Shown in pieces: positions 55,240-64,000 of a stretch of DNA of 64,000 nt (the stretch's first letter is position 1; every line of letters begins with the position of its first letter). Source of the DNA: Roseiarcus sp963787135. GTDB lineage: Bacteria > Pseudomonadota > Alphaproteobacteria > Rhizobiales > Beijerinckiaceae. Under the pieces are notes generated by a model that was given only the letters and a program-made list of their open reading frames with translations, was not told the origin of the DNA and searched no databases. The stretch lies in NCBI GenBank assembly GCA_963787135.1, contig CAWBBW010000006.1, forward strand, positions 1-64,000. Direction: 5' to 3'. A program made the translations under genes and the position numbers.

Positions 55240-55929
55240 TCAGGCGGGGGCCTTCGCGATCGGCTCGGCGGCGCTGGGACGAGCGTCGGGAGGCTTCACG
55301 TAGAGCGGGCGGGCGGCATTGGCGGCGGGATCGAGCGCAAGGCCCATGCGCGCCACAGCCACAATATCGGGCGCATCCGCGGCAGAGCCGAGATCGTACG
55401 GCAGCCCGGCCCGGTGGGCTTCGGTCGCGACCAGCGTCGCCGCGTCGCCCGTCAGCAGAGCCGGTCCTGCGCCGATGCCACGCACGCATTCACGCAAAGT
55501 GTCGCAGCGCGGCGGCCCCAGCGGACGGCCCGACGCCTCGAACAGCTGGAAATAGGCCGACCCATGACGCGCGTCGATGGCGGCGGCGATAACGCCCGGC
55601 CGCGGCTCGCTCAGCAACGGTGCGGCGAGCGCAGCGAGCGTCGAGACGCCGACGACCGGAACGCCAAGCGCCAGTCCCATCGCCCGCGCCATCGCAAGGC
55701 CGACGCGGATGCCGGTGAACGAGCCCGGCCCCGTGGTGACGACGATGCGATCGAGCGTGCCGAGGCCGCCCTCGACGCCCAGCGCAGCCTCCTCGACCAT
55801 CGGCGCCAAGGCTTCGGCGTGGCCCCGCGCCATGAGGCGGCTGACCATCGCCAGGGGTTCGATGTCGCCGCTGTCGACGATCGCCGCCGCCGCAGCGCCG
55901 CAGGAGGTATCGATCGCGAGGATGCGCAT
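55240..55929 (-). CDS. tsaB: tRNA threonylcarbamoyladenosine biosynthesis protein TsaB
   Basis: 229 residues of the ASKHA fold. The opening MRILAIDTSCGAAAAAIVDS and VVTTGPGSFTGIRVGLAMAR are TsaB motifs. It is the non-catalytic partner of TsaD in t6A formation. It lies between argB and rimI on the minus strand. Confidence 0.93.
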   Translation of the reverse strand: MRILAIDTSCGAAAAAIVDSGDIEPLAMVSRLMARGHAEALAPMVEEAALGVEGGLGTLDRIVVTTGPGSFTGIRVGLAMARAMGLALGVPVVGVSTLAALAAPLLSEPRPGVIAAAIDARHGSAYFQLFEASGRPLGPPRCDTLRECVRGIGAGPALLTGDAATLVATEAHRAGLPYDLGSAADAPDIVAVARMGLALDPAANAARPLYVKPPDARPSAAEPIAKAPA

Positions 55930-55946
55930 AGGGTCGCTTCAGCCGT

Positions 55947-56837
55947 TTACCGAGTGATGAGCGTTCCCGCGCCGTAGTCGGTCAAAAGCTCGATCAGCAC
56001 AGCGTGGGGAATCTTTCCGTCGAGAATAACGACGCCCTCGACGCCCTTCTCGAGAGCATAGATGCAGGTCTCGACCTTCGGGATCATGCCGCCGGTGATG
56101 GTGCCGTCAGCGATCAGAGCGCGGATATCGTCGATCCTCAGCTCCTTCATGAGGTTCTTGTCTTTGTCGAGCACGCCCGGCACGTCGGTCAAGAACAACA
56201 GGCGCTTCGCGCCGAGCGCGCCTGCGATTGCGCCGGCGAACGTGTCGGCATTGACGTTGTAGGTTTGGCCATCCGCGCCCTGCGCGACGGGCGCCAGTAC
56301 GGGGATCAGTTCACGCCCGAGAATCTGCTCGAGCACGGTCATGTCGACTTTTTCGGGTTCGCCAACAAAGCCAAGATCGACTACGTCCTCGTCCGGACCC
56401 GCGTTATGCGACCGCGTGACTTTGCGCGCCGTCACCATGTTGCCGTCCTTGCCGCAGAGGCCGACAGCGCGCCCGCCCTCCGCGTTGATCTGGCCGACGA
56501 TCGATTTGTTGATGGAGCCGGCCAGTACCATTTCGACGATCTCGATCGTTGGCTTGTCGGTCACGCGAAGGCCGCCGGAAAAATGCGATTCGATCCCGAG
56601 CTTCTTCAACATCGAGCCGATTTGCGGGCCGCCACCGTGGACAACCACGGGGTTGATGCCGGACTGCTCCAGAAGCACCATGTCCTTGGCGAAGTCGCGG
56701 GCTTTCTGCTCGTCGCCCATCGCGTGGCCGCCGTATTTCACCACCACGATGGTGTCGTCGTAGCGCAGCATGTGGGGGAGCGCCTGCATCAGAATTTCTG
56801 ACTTCTGCTGCGGCGTGGCGTTCAGGGCGTCGGTCAT
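55947..56837 (-). CDS. argB: acetylglutamate kinase
   Basis: 296 residues. Phosphorylates N-acetylglutamate in arginine synthesis. VVKYGGHAMGDEQKARDFAK, VVVHGGGPQIGSML, GLCGKDGNMVTARKV and GGMIPKVETCIYALEKGVEG are family motifs. The N-terminal helix (QQKSEILMQALPHMLRYDD) marks the arginine-sensitive, PII-regulated type. The start is MTDALNATPQ (complement of 56835-56837); 23 further upstream codons are open but not family-like. Confidence 0.96.
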   Translation of the reverse strand: MTDALNATPQQKSEILMQALPHMLRYDDTIVVVKYGGHAMGDEQKARDFAKDMVLLEQSGINPVVVHGGGPQIGSMLKKLGIESHFSGGLRVTDKPTIEIVEMVLAGSINKSIVGQINAEGGRAVGLCGKDGNMVTARKVTRSHNAGPDEDVVDLGFVGEPEKVDMTVLEQILGRELIPVLAPVAQGADGQTYNVNADTFAGAIAGALGAKRLLFLTDVPGVLDKDKNLMKELRIDDIRALIADGTITGGMIPKVETCIYALEKGVEGVVILDGKIPHAVLIELLTDYGAGTLITR

Positions 56838-56918
56838 CACGGGATCCGGAAGCGGGACGAGCCCGCTTCTAGCCGCTCGCCGCGCCAAGCTCAAACGATA
56901 AGGCACCGTAAGAACGGT

Positions 56919-59432
56919 TTAAGCCCGGAGCGCCGCGTTGCCGGAATCATACGGGCTGTCCGCGATGACGGTCGCAGGATGGGTCTCGCCAAGCACGCGG
57001 ACTTCGACCTCTGTTCCCGGCGCGGAAAACTCCGGCCTGACCATCGCCAGCGCCAGTGACTTTCCGGTTCGCCAGCCATACCCACCCGAGGTCGTGCGGC
57101 CGATCGTCGCTCTGGATTTCGTCACCGGTTCCGAGCCGCGCGCATCGGCGTCGGTCACATTGTGGACCTCGAGCGTCACGAGTTTGTTTTCAAACCCCTT
57201 GCCGCACCAGGTGACGAGCGCATCGCGACCGAGGAACTTGCCCTTGTCGAAATCGACGAACCGTTCGAGACCGGATTCGAGCGCGGCATATTCAATCGAC
57301 AATTCGCGCCCTACGAGCCTGTACGACTTCTCGAGCCTCAGCGAATCCATCGCCCGGATGCCGAAAGGCTTGATCCCGAACGGGGCGCCCGCGTCCATCA
57401 GGGCGTCAAAAATGTAGTTCTGCATCTCGATCGGATGATGCAATTCGAACCCGAGTTCGCCGACGAAATTGACGCGGAGCGCGAGAAGGTCTGCCGCGCG
57501 AACCGAAAGGCGCCGGGCGCTGAGCCACGGGAACGCCTTGTTCGAGACGTCGATGTCGGCAACTTTGGCCAGCACCTCGCGCGAGCGTGGGCCCGCCAGC
57601 ACGAGCACTCCGTGCTGCGTCGTCACTTTGTCGATCCGGACGCCGCCCTCCCCGGGAATGAGCTTCTCCAGCGAATCGAAGTCGTGCGCCTCCAGCGCCC
57701 CCGCCGAGACGAGATAGAAGCGTTCCGGACCAAGTCGCGTAAGTGTGAACTCGGCCCGCACGCCGCCGCGCCGGGTCAAAAGATAGGTCAGCGTGACGCG
57801 GCCAACCGCCTTCGGAACGCGGTTTGTCAGGATGGAATCGAGCCAGCTCTCCGCGCCAGGGCCCGACACTTCGAACTTGGCGAAGGCCGACATGTCCTGC
57901 AGGCCGACGTTCTCGTGCACGTTCCGGCATTCCGCGCCGACGAAGTCGAAATAATTGGACCGGCGGAAGCTCCATTTCTCCCGCGGCCGCTCGCCCCTTG
58001 CCGCAGGGGGATGGTTCTCGTTCAAGAGCACGTCCGGCCTGGCAAGCTCGGCCTCGCTAAGGCCGTAGCCTTTTGGGGCGAACCAGTTCGGCCGCTCCCA
58101 GCCATAGACCGAGCCGAACACCGCGCCGAGGTCCTTCATCCGCGAGTAGCAGGGCGTCTGACGCAGGGGGCGCGCGGCAGCGCGCTCCTCGTCGGGATAG
58201 TGAATGGTGAAGACTTTGGCGTAGGCCTCTTCGTTCTTCTGGACGAGGTAGCCGGTCTGCGCATAGGGGCCGAAGCGGCGCGGATCGACGCCGAGCATGT
58301 CGACGGTCGGCTCGCCTTCGACCATCCACTCCGCGAGCTGCCAGCCGGCGCCGCCGGCGGCCGTGACGCCGAACGAATGGCCTTCGTTGAGCCAGAAGTT
58401 CCTCACCCCCGGCGCGGGGCCGACAATCGGCGAGCCGTCAGGCGTATAGGCGATGGCGCCGTTATAGACCTTCTTGACGCCGACTTCGCCGAAGGCCGGT
58501 ACACGCGCAATCGCCGCATCGATATGCGGCCCCAAGCGGTCGAGATCTTCGGGAAAGAGCTCGTACTCGCTCTCTGCCGAGGGTCCATCGACATAGCAGG
58601 CCGGCGCGCCGGCTTCGTAGGGCCCGAGCAACAGGCCGCCCAACTCTTCGCGCATGTACCAGGATGAATCGGACTCGCGTAAGACCCCCATCTCCGGAAG
58701 GCCCTTCGCCTTCCGCGCCAGGATTTCGGGGTGGGCTTCGGTGACGATGTATTGATGCTGCACCGGAACGACGGGAACGCCGATGCCCACCATCTGTCCC
58801 GTGCGTCTGGCGAAGTTGCCCGAAGCCGAGACGATATGTTCGCATGTGATGTGACCTTTGTCGGTGATAACCTTCCAATCGCCGCTTGGCAGCCTCACGA
58901 CCGCGGTTACGGTCGTATGGCGATTGATCTCGCCGCCTCGCTCGCGCGCGCCGCGCGCCAGCGCCTGGGTGAGGTCCGCCGGCTGGATGTAGCCATCCTG
59001 TGGGTGCTGGATTGCGCCTACGATCCCATCAACGTTGCAAAGAGGCCAGATATCCTTGACGTCCTGCGGGGTGAGGAACCTCACCTCGATCCCGCCGATC
59101 GTCGCGGCAACTCCCGCGTAATAGCGATATTCGTCCATCCGATCTCGGGTGCGCGCAAGTCGGATATTGGAAACCTGGCGCAACCCGACATCGAGGCCAG
59201 TCTCCTTCTCGAGCGTCTCGTAGAGGGCGACTGAATATTTGTGGATTTGCCCCACGGAGTAGCTGAGATTGAACAGCGGCAGCAGGCCGGCCGCATGCCA
59301 GGTCGAGCCGGAGGTGAGCTCCTTGCGCTCGACGAGCACGCTATCTGTCCAGCCTTTCTTGACGAGATGATAAAGGGTCGAAACTCCGACCACGCCTCCG
59401 CCGATCACGACCGCCCGCGCATGCGTCCTCAT
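56919..59432 (-). CDS. dimethylglycine/sarcosine dehydrogenase-like FAD protein with GcvT domain
   Basis: 837 residues. An N-terminal FAD-dependent oxidoreductase domain (ARAVVIGGGVVGVSTLYHLV, ELTSGSTWHAAGLLP) is followed by an FAO-type linker and a C-terminal aminomethyltransferase (GcvT) domain (GPGAESWLDSILTNRVPKAV, GFELHHPIEMQNYIFDALMD). Such enzymes demethylate dimethylglycine or sarcosine and pass the one-carbon unit to tetrahydrofolate. Its neighbours, an MttB homologue and a choline-dehydrogenase-like enzyme, support a role in choline/betaine-type amine breakdown. The exact substrate is open. Confidence 0.88.
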   Translation of the reverse strand: MRTHARAVVIGGGVVGVSTLYHLVKKGWTDSVLVERKELTSGSTWHAAGLLPLFNLSYSVGQIHKYSVALYETLEKETGLDVGLRQVSNIRLARTRDRMDEYRYYAGVAATIGGIEVRFLTPQDVKDIWPLCNVDGIVGAIQHPQDGYIQPADLTQALARGARERGGEINRHTTVTAVVRLPSGDWKVITDKGHITCEHIVSASGNFARRTGQMVGIGVPVVPVQHQYIVTEAHPEILARKAKGLPEMGVLRESDSSWYMREELGGLLLGPYEAGAPACYVDGPSAESEYELFPEDLDRLGPHIDAAIARVPAFGEVGVKKVYNGAIAYTPDGSPIVGPAPGVRNFWLNEGHSFGVTAAGGAGWQLAEWMVEGEPTVDMLGVDPRRFGPYAQTGYLVQKNEEAYAKVFTIHYPDEERAAARPLRQTPCYSRMKDLGAVFGSVYGWERPNWFAPKGYGLSEAELARPDVLLNENHPPAARGERPREKWSFRRSNYFDFVGAECRNVHENVGLQDMSAFAKFEVSGPGAESWLDSILTNRVPKAVGRVTLTYLLTRRGGVRAEFTLTRLGPERFYLVSAGALEAHDFDSLEKLIPGEGGVRIDKVTTQHGVLVLAGPRSREVLAKVADIDVSNKAFPWLSARRLSVRAADLLALRVNFVGELGFELHHPIEMQNYIFDALMDAGAPFGIKPFGIRAMDSLRLEKSYRLVGRELSIEYAALESGLERFVDFDKGKFLGRDALVTWCGKGFENKLVTLEVHNVTDADARGSEPVTKSRATIGRTTSGGYGWRTGKSLALAMVRPEFSAPGTEVEVRVLGETHPATVIADSPYDSGNAALRA

Positions 59433-59462
59433 AGGGGCTCCTCGTTGTCCCTTAGAAGGGAA

Positions 59463-61010
59463 TCAATACGTCGCGTCCGGCATCGAGGCTTTTCGCTGAT
59501 CGATGAAGGCGCGTACCGCCTCGTCCTTGGCCGGGTCGAGCGGCGGCGGCTCGTACTCGGCGAGCATCGACTTCCACAGCGCGTTGGCGCGCGTTGCTGC
59601 GTCTTTCGACCCTTCCTCCTGCCATTGCTCGACCGAGTTGTTGTCGGCGACGTTGGAACGGTAGAACGCTGTCTCGAAGTTCGACTGCGTATGGGCGCAG
59701 CCGAGAAAATGGCCCCCGGGCTCGACCTGGTGAAACGCCTCCATCCCCTGCCCGTTCTCGCTGAGGTCGATTCCTTTCGCGAGCACGTGCATCGCGCCGA
59801 GTTGGTCGAAGTCGAGCACGAATTTCTCATAAGATGCGGCTAACCCTCCCTCGAGCCAGCCCGCGGCGTGGAGCACGAAATTGGCGCCCGCCAGCACGGT
59901 CGGCACAAGCGTCTGCGCGCTTTCGTACGCCGCTTGCGCGTCAGGGATCTTTGAGGCGCAGAGCGAGCCTCCGGTGCGGAACGGCATCTTCATGCGGCGC
60001 GCAAGCTGGGCCGCGCCATAGATCGCGAGCGAAGCTTCGGGGGTGCCGAAGGTCGGGGCGCCGGACTGCATCGAGAGGGTGGAAACAAAGGTCCCGAACA
60101 CCACCGGCGCGCACGGACGCGTGAGCTGGCAGAACGCGGTCCCGGCCATCACTTCCGCCAGCACCTGGGTCAGCGTGCCTGCCACGGTTACCGGGCTCAT
60201 TGCGCCCGACAGAATGAAGGGTGTGATGATGCAGGCCTGGTTGTTGCGCGCATAGACCTCGGCTGCGCCGAGCATGGTCGAGTCCCAGACGAGCGGCGAA
60301 TTGGCGTTGATGAGGCTCGTCATCACCGTGTTGGCTTGGACGAATTCCGCGCCGAACAGGAGCTCGCAAATGCGCACGCTGTCCTCGGCCCGCTCAGGCC
60401 TGGTCACCGAGCCCATGAAAGGTTTGTCGGAATATTTGAGGTGCGAATAGACCATCTCGAAATGTCGCTTGTTGACCGGCAGGTCGACCGGCTCGCACAA
60501 TGTGCCGCCGGAGTGATGGATGTAGGGACTGAGATAGGCGAGTTTGACGAAATTCTGGAAGTCCTCGATCGTTCCGTAACGGCGGCCCCGGTCGAGATCG
60601 TGGACGAAGGGCGAGCCGTAATTCGGCGCGAACACCATCGCGTCGCCGCCGATGACAACGTTGCGCGAAGGATTGCGCGCGTGCTGCACGTAGCGCTGTG
60701 GCGCGGTCGCGCACAGCAGTCGGGCGAGGCCGCGAGGAAACCGCACGCGCTCGCCCTTGATGTCGCAGCCTGCGCCGCGAAAGAGATCGAGGGCGCGGGG
60801 AAAGTCGCGAAACTCGATGCCTATCTCCTGCAGGAGCGTCTCGGCGTTGCGCTCGATGATGGCGAGCCCCTCTTCGCTCAACATTTCGGTGAGCGGAATT
60901 TTGCGGGTGATATAGGGGACCAATTCGTGCGACCGATGGGCGCGGGCGGCGCGCCTTGCATCGCGTCCGCGCCTCGGCTCCCGAGCGGCGGTCAAAGCGG
61001 GTTCGGACAT
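59463..61010 (-). CDS. trimethylamine methyltransferase family protein, non-pyrrolysine
   Basis: 515 residues of COG5598. The (beta/alpha)8-type sequence includes HHSGGTLCEPVDLPVNKRHF and HAAGWLEGGLAASYEKFVLD near the C-terminus. The frame has no internal TAG, so this is the non-pyrrolysine branch, of which MtgB (glycine betaine methyltransferase) is the best-known member. No corrinoid protein gene is adjacent, so the methyl acceptor is unclear. The start is MSEPALTAAR (complement of 61008-61010). It is 30 bp from the DMGDH-like gene, probably in one operon. Confidence 0.85.
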   Translation of the reverse strand: MSEPALTAAREPRRGRDARRAARAHRSHELVPYITRKIPLTEMLSEEGLAIIERNAETLLQEIGIEFRDFPRALDLFRGAGCDIKGERVRFPRGLARLLCATAPQRYVQHARNPSRNVVIGGDAMVFAPNYGSPFVHDLDRGRRYGTIEDFQNFVKLAYLSPYIHHSGGTLCEPVDLPVNKRHFEMVYSHLKYSDKPFMGSVTRPERAEDSVRICELLFGAEFVQANTVMTSLINANSPLVWDSTMLGAAEVYARNNQACIITPFILSGAMSPVTVAGTLTQVLAEVMAGTAFCQLTRPCAPVVFGTFVSTLSMQSGAPTFGTPEASLAIYGAAQLARRMKMPFRTGGSLCASKIPDAQAAYESAQTLVPTVLAGANFVLHAAGWLEGGLAASYEKFVLDFDQLGAMHVLAKGIDLSENGQGMEAFHQVEPGGHFLGCAHTQSNFETAFYRSNVADNNSVEQWQEEGSKDAATRANALWKSMLAEYEPPPLDPAKDEAVRAFIDQRKASMPDATY

Positions 61011-61111
61011 GGGCGGCCTCGGGCGCGTTTGTCGTTGTGGGTCCGTAACACTGCGATAACGCGCTGTCGATTTACACCCAGAAAATTGCGGCCCCCGCAT
61101 GCGGGCGAGCG

Positions 61112-62774
61112 CTAACGCTGTCGCCCCTCCCAGTCCGGCGCGACATAAAAGGGCGCGTTGGATGCGGGTAGCGGATCGCGGCCACGAATGATGTCCGCCG
61201 CCTTCTCGCCGATCATGATCGTCGGCGCGTTCAGATTGCCGTTGGTAATCGAGGGCATGATCGAGGAATCAACGACCCTGAGCGCCTCGACGCCGATCAC
61301 CCGCGTCTGAGGGTCGACTACGGCCTGCGGGTCGCTGGCCGAGCCCATCCTGCACGTGCAAGAGGGGTGGTAGGCGCTCTCGACGTGGTCGCGCACGAAG
61401 GCGTCGATCGCCTCGTCGCTCATGCAATCCACCCCCGGCGAAATCTCGGCGCCGCGGTAGGGATCGAACGCCTTTTGCGCGAAGATCTCGCGGGTGAGCC
61501 GGACGCAGGCGCGCATTTCGAGCCAGTCGTCTGGATGGCTCATATAGTTGAACTGGATCAGCGGCGGCTCGGCCGGGTCGGGGGAGCTTTAGTCGAACCC
61601 AGCCCCGGCTCTTCGAGCGCATCGGCCCGACATGCGCCTGAAATCCGTGCTCTTTCGCCAGCGCGGACCCGTCGTAGGCGACCGCCATCGGCAGAAAATG
61701 GAACTGGATGTCAGGATAGCGGACGCCCGCGCCCGAGCGGATGAAGCCGCCCGCCTCGAAATGGTTCGTTGCGCCAAGCCCGCGCCCGCGCATGAGCCAT
61801 TGCAGTCCAACCAGCCCTCGCGCAAACAGCCCCGTATGGCCGTAGAGCGTGATCGGCTGCTTCGAGGCCACCTGGAAATAGAACTCGAGATGGTCCTGCA
61901 GGTTCTCACCAACTCCAGGCCGGTCGGCGATGACGTCGATCCCGAACGATCCGAGCTCCGCCGCCGGTCCTACGCCCGACAGCTTCAGGAGCTGCGGCGA
62001 ATTGATTGCGCCGCCGCTCAGGATCACCTCCCGCCGCGCCCGAACAAAATGATCGCGCCCTTCGCGGCGGTAATGGACGCCGAGGGCGCGGCGTCCCTCG
62101 AACGCGATTCGGGTCGCCAGGGCCCGCGTCACAACCGCGAGATTCGGGCGCTTCATCGCCGGTCTCAAATAGGCGTTCGCCGTCGACCAGCGCACGCCGT
62201 CCTTAACCGTCATGTCGAAGCGGCCGAACCCCTCCTGCTGTTCGCCGTTGAGATCGGCGCTCAAGGGATAGCCGGCCTGACGCCCAGCTTCGATGAAAGC
62301 GTCATAGAGCGGGTTCACCTTCGGACCGCGCGACGTCGCAATGGGGCCGTCATGCCCGCGGTAGGCGTCGACCGGCCCGCCAAAGCTCTCAGCGCGCCGG
62401 AAATAGGGCAACACGTTGGCGTACCCCCAGCCCGTCGCCCCCTCGTCCTCCCAGCGCTCAAAATCGAGCGGATGGCCACGCACATAGACGAGACCGTTGA
62501 TTGAGGACGAGCCGCCAAGAACCTTGCCGCGGGGACAATTGAGGCGGCGGCCCCCGAGATGCGGCTCGGGTTCGGTGCGATAGCCCCAGTTGTAGGTTTT
62601 CGAATTCATCGGGATCGACAGCGCCGCCGGCATCTGAATGACGAGCGCTCGATCAGAGCCGCCGTACTCGAGTACGGCGACGGTGCTGCGGACGTCTTCC
62701 GTGAGCCGGTCGGCAAGCACGCAGCCCGCCGAACCCGCCCCGACGATGACGTAATCATAAGCCGATTCGCTCAC
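61112..62774 (-). CDS. betA: GMC oxidoreductase, choline-dehydrogenase-like (one-base frameshift)
   Basis: About 553 residues after correction. YVIVGAGSAGCVLADRLTED binds FAD; GKVLGGSSSINGLVYVRGHP and SGGAINSPQLLKLSGVGP are the two GMC signatures. HPSCTCRMG and NGNLNAPTIMIGEKAAD provide the active-site His and Asn. The frame breaks near 61590; removing one C gives RLKSPDPAEPPLIQFNYMSH. Choline or another alcohol is the likely substrate, in line with its amine-catabolic neighbours; the name betA is by similarity only. Confidence 0.82.
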
Positions 62775-62874
62775 CGACGCTCCCGGCCTTCAGCCTCGAC
62801 CCGGCGCCGGCATGCGCTACGCATCCCAAGACGGCAAGCGTGGAGTTGCGTGAGCGTGACAGGAAATTCCGACG

Positions 62875-63429
62875 CTAGATCGGCTCGGGCCCGCGCGAGA
62901 TGGCGGCGACGCCGGTGCGCGAGACTTCGACGAGGCCGAGAGGGCGCATCAGAGCGACGAAGTCGTCAATCTTTTGCGGCGCGCCGGTCAGCTCGAAAAT
63001 GAAGCTCTCGACGGTGGCGTCGATAACCTTGGCGCGGAACGCTTCCGCGAGATTCATCGCCTCGACCCGGTTCTCGCCCTTGCCGCGCACCTTGATCATC
63101 GCCAGCTCCCGCTCGATCGCGCGCACGGTGAGCGTCAGGTCCTTGACCGCATGGATCGGAACAAGACGCTCGAGCTGATGGCGAATCTGCTCGATGATCT
63201 CGGGCGTGCCGGAGGTGACGATGGTGATGCGCGACAGTTGCGCTTCGTGGACGACCTCTGCAACAGTCAGGCTTTCAATGTTATAGCCTCGGCCCGAGAA
63301 CAGGCCGACCACGCGGGCGAGCACCCCAGGCTCGTTGTCCACCAGAACGGAAAGCGTGTGCCGCTCGATGTTCGATCGGATGGGCGCCGAGGAATAGGGC
63401 GACGGCGGAGCAGTCAGTGTCTTCATCAT
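62875..63429 (-). CDS. ilvH: acetolactate synthase small subunit
   Basis: 184 residues. The regulatory subunit of acetohydroxyacid synthase in branched-chain amino acid synthesis. The ACT domain HTLSVLVDNEPGVLARVVGL lies at about residues 23-100 (valine binding), and AKVIDATVESFIFELTGAPQ belongs to the C-terminal domain that activates the large subunit. The large subunit gene (ilvI) is not seen in the window and would be expected beyond its right side or elsewhere. Confidence 0.94.
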   Translation of the reverse strand: MMKTLTAPPSPYSSAPIRSNIERHTLSVLVDNEPGVLARVVGLFSGRGYNIESLTVAEVVHEAQLSRITIVTSGTPEIIEQIRHQLERLVPIHAVKDLTLTVRAIERELAMIKVRGKGENRVEAMNLAEAFRAKVIDATVESFIFELTGAPQKIDDFVALMRPLGLVEVSRTGVAAISRGPEPI

Positions 63430-63478
63430 CAGAGGTCCTCGTCGACGAATGGGCGGCGCCCAAGGGTCAGGGTTAGTT

Positions 63479-64000
63479 TCAGGCCGCGGCGGCGTTCAGG
63501 CTGCGCGCGACCCATCGTTGAAACAATTCGAAGTCGATGTTGCCGCCGGAGAGCACGAGCCCGACCTTGCGCCCCTGAAGCCGCGACCGCTCCTTCATCG
63601 CCGCGGCGAGCGAGGCCGCGCCCGCGCCCTCGGCCAAGTGGTGCGTATCAGTCCAATAGGCGCGAATCGCCGCCGCGATTTCGTCATCGCCGACGAGAAC
63701 GATGCGCGCCGCGCCTTTTGCGATCACTTCGAGCGCGTCCTCGTCGGGAACCCGCGTGGCCATTCCGTCTGCGAACGTGTCTGCGCTGTTGGTCCGCACC
63801 GCATGACCAGCGGCGAAAGAGAGCGCATAGGCGGGCGCCTCGTTCGATTGCACGCCGACGATCTCGGTCTTCAAGGCCAGCGCGTCACGCGCCGCGATGC
63901 AGCCGGAGATGCCCGAGCCCTGACCGATCGGAACGTAGAGCGTGTCGAGATCAGGGTGATCGCTCATCAGCTCCAGCGCGTAGGTCGCGACGCCGAGCGC
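63479..64000 (-). CDS. threonine dehydratase-like PLP enzyme (partial, runs off the window)
   Basis: The C-terminal 173 or so residues of a fold-type II PLP enzyme. YVPIGQGSGISGCIAARDAL contains the Gly-rich phosphate-binding loop, and HHLAEGAGAASLAAAMKERS and VLSGGNIDFELFQRW are conserved in catabolic and biosynthetic threonine ammonia-lyases. The frame is still open at base 64000, where the N-terminal part with the PLP lysine would continue. No regulatory ACT domain follows. It may be IlvA-like or a serine/threonine dehydratase; context next to ilvH fits isoleucine metabolism. Confidence 0.82.
   Translation of the reverse strand, partial: ALGVATYALELMSDHPDLDTLYVPIGQGSGISGCIAARDALALKTEIVGVQSNEAPAYALSFAAGHAVRTNSADTFADGMATRVPDEDALEVIAKGAARIVLVGDDEIAAAIRAYWTDTHHLAEGAGAASLAAAMKERSRLQGRKVGLVLSGGNIDFELFQRWVARSLNAAAA

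Noticed and set aside
59463..61010. Pyrrolysine-containing trimethylamine methyltransferase
   Set aside because: The open frame is continuous with no in-frame TAG, so it belongs to the non-pyrrolysine branch.

Overview
The window is high-GC chromosome from an alphaproteobacterium, most likely of the order Hyphomicrobiales (Rhizobiales). The Beijerinckiaceae/Methylocystaceae side is a guess. The basis is the housekeeping order trmB-metK-XRE regulator-lnt-corC-ybeY-phoH-miaB-acyltransferase-rimI-tsaB, a Tat-exported OpgD-type glucan protein, a TIGR02302/DUF4175 gene after lysA, and PEP-CTERM tails of the PEPSTWAMM type. I saw no tRNA, rRNA or CRISPR array.

Layout. 0-9.3 kb: a small haem-copper-oxidase-like membrane protein, then a tandem duplication of a divergent gene pair (AAA+ ATPase on minus, TPR-sulfotransferase on plus) and a third TPR-sulfotransferase. 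9.5-10.4 kb: a PEP-CTERM protein. 10.5-15.2 kb: a 2-oxoacid:ferredoxin oxidoreductase operon (gamma, alpha, beta, and a GltD-like flavoprotein with a two-cluster ferredoxin tail). 15.2-19.8 kb: a small coiled-coil protein, a decapitated glycosyltransferase and a large YadA-like repeat head that runs into it. 20.2-27.9 kb: an LptM-like lipoprotein, lysA, TIGR02302, a PduO-type cobalamin adenosyltransferase, anmK, and two Gly/Trp-rich exported proteins. 28.0-33.4 kb: valine-catabolic genes mmsB, an acyl-CoA dehydrogenase and mmsA, interrupted by an opposite-strand block carrying two tandem membrane proteins that resemble Pycsar (PycTM) effectors. 33.6-37.9 kb: a LigC-like DNA ligase, a three-gene exosortase cassette with a minimal substrate, and a second PEP-CTERM protein. 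38.4-43.8 kb: an AT-richer accessory island with a Cas2/SinR-like protein, two decayed insertion sequences, a toxin/XRE-like pair and a DUF6941-like gene. 43.9-56.8 kb: compact minus-strand housekeeping genes. 56.9-64 kb: a quaternary-amine cluster (DMGDH-type oxidase, non-pyrrolysine MttB homologue, GMC choline-dehydrogenase-like enzyme), then ilvH and a threonine dehydratase cut by the window end.

A pattern affects how the window should be read. About a dozen genes carry frameshifts, and in nearly every case I could resolve, deleting one base restores a clean family sequence. Insertion-only errors in conserved genes look more like residual sequencing error than gene decay. I therefore annotate these genes as single coding regions and mark the break. 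The two insertion sequences are different: one has an in-frame internal deletion and the other a stop codon plus shifts, so they look truly dead.

The most interesting candidates for new biology are the exosortase cassette whose substrate is almost nothing but signal peptide plus sorting tail, the tandem PycTM-like pair without a visible cyclase, and the duplicated ATPase/TPR-sulfotransferase array.
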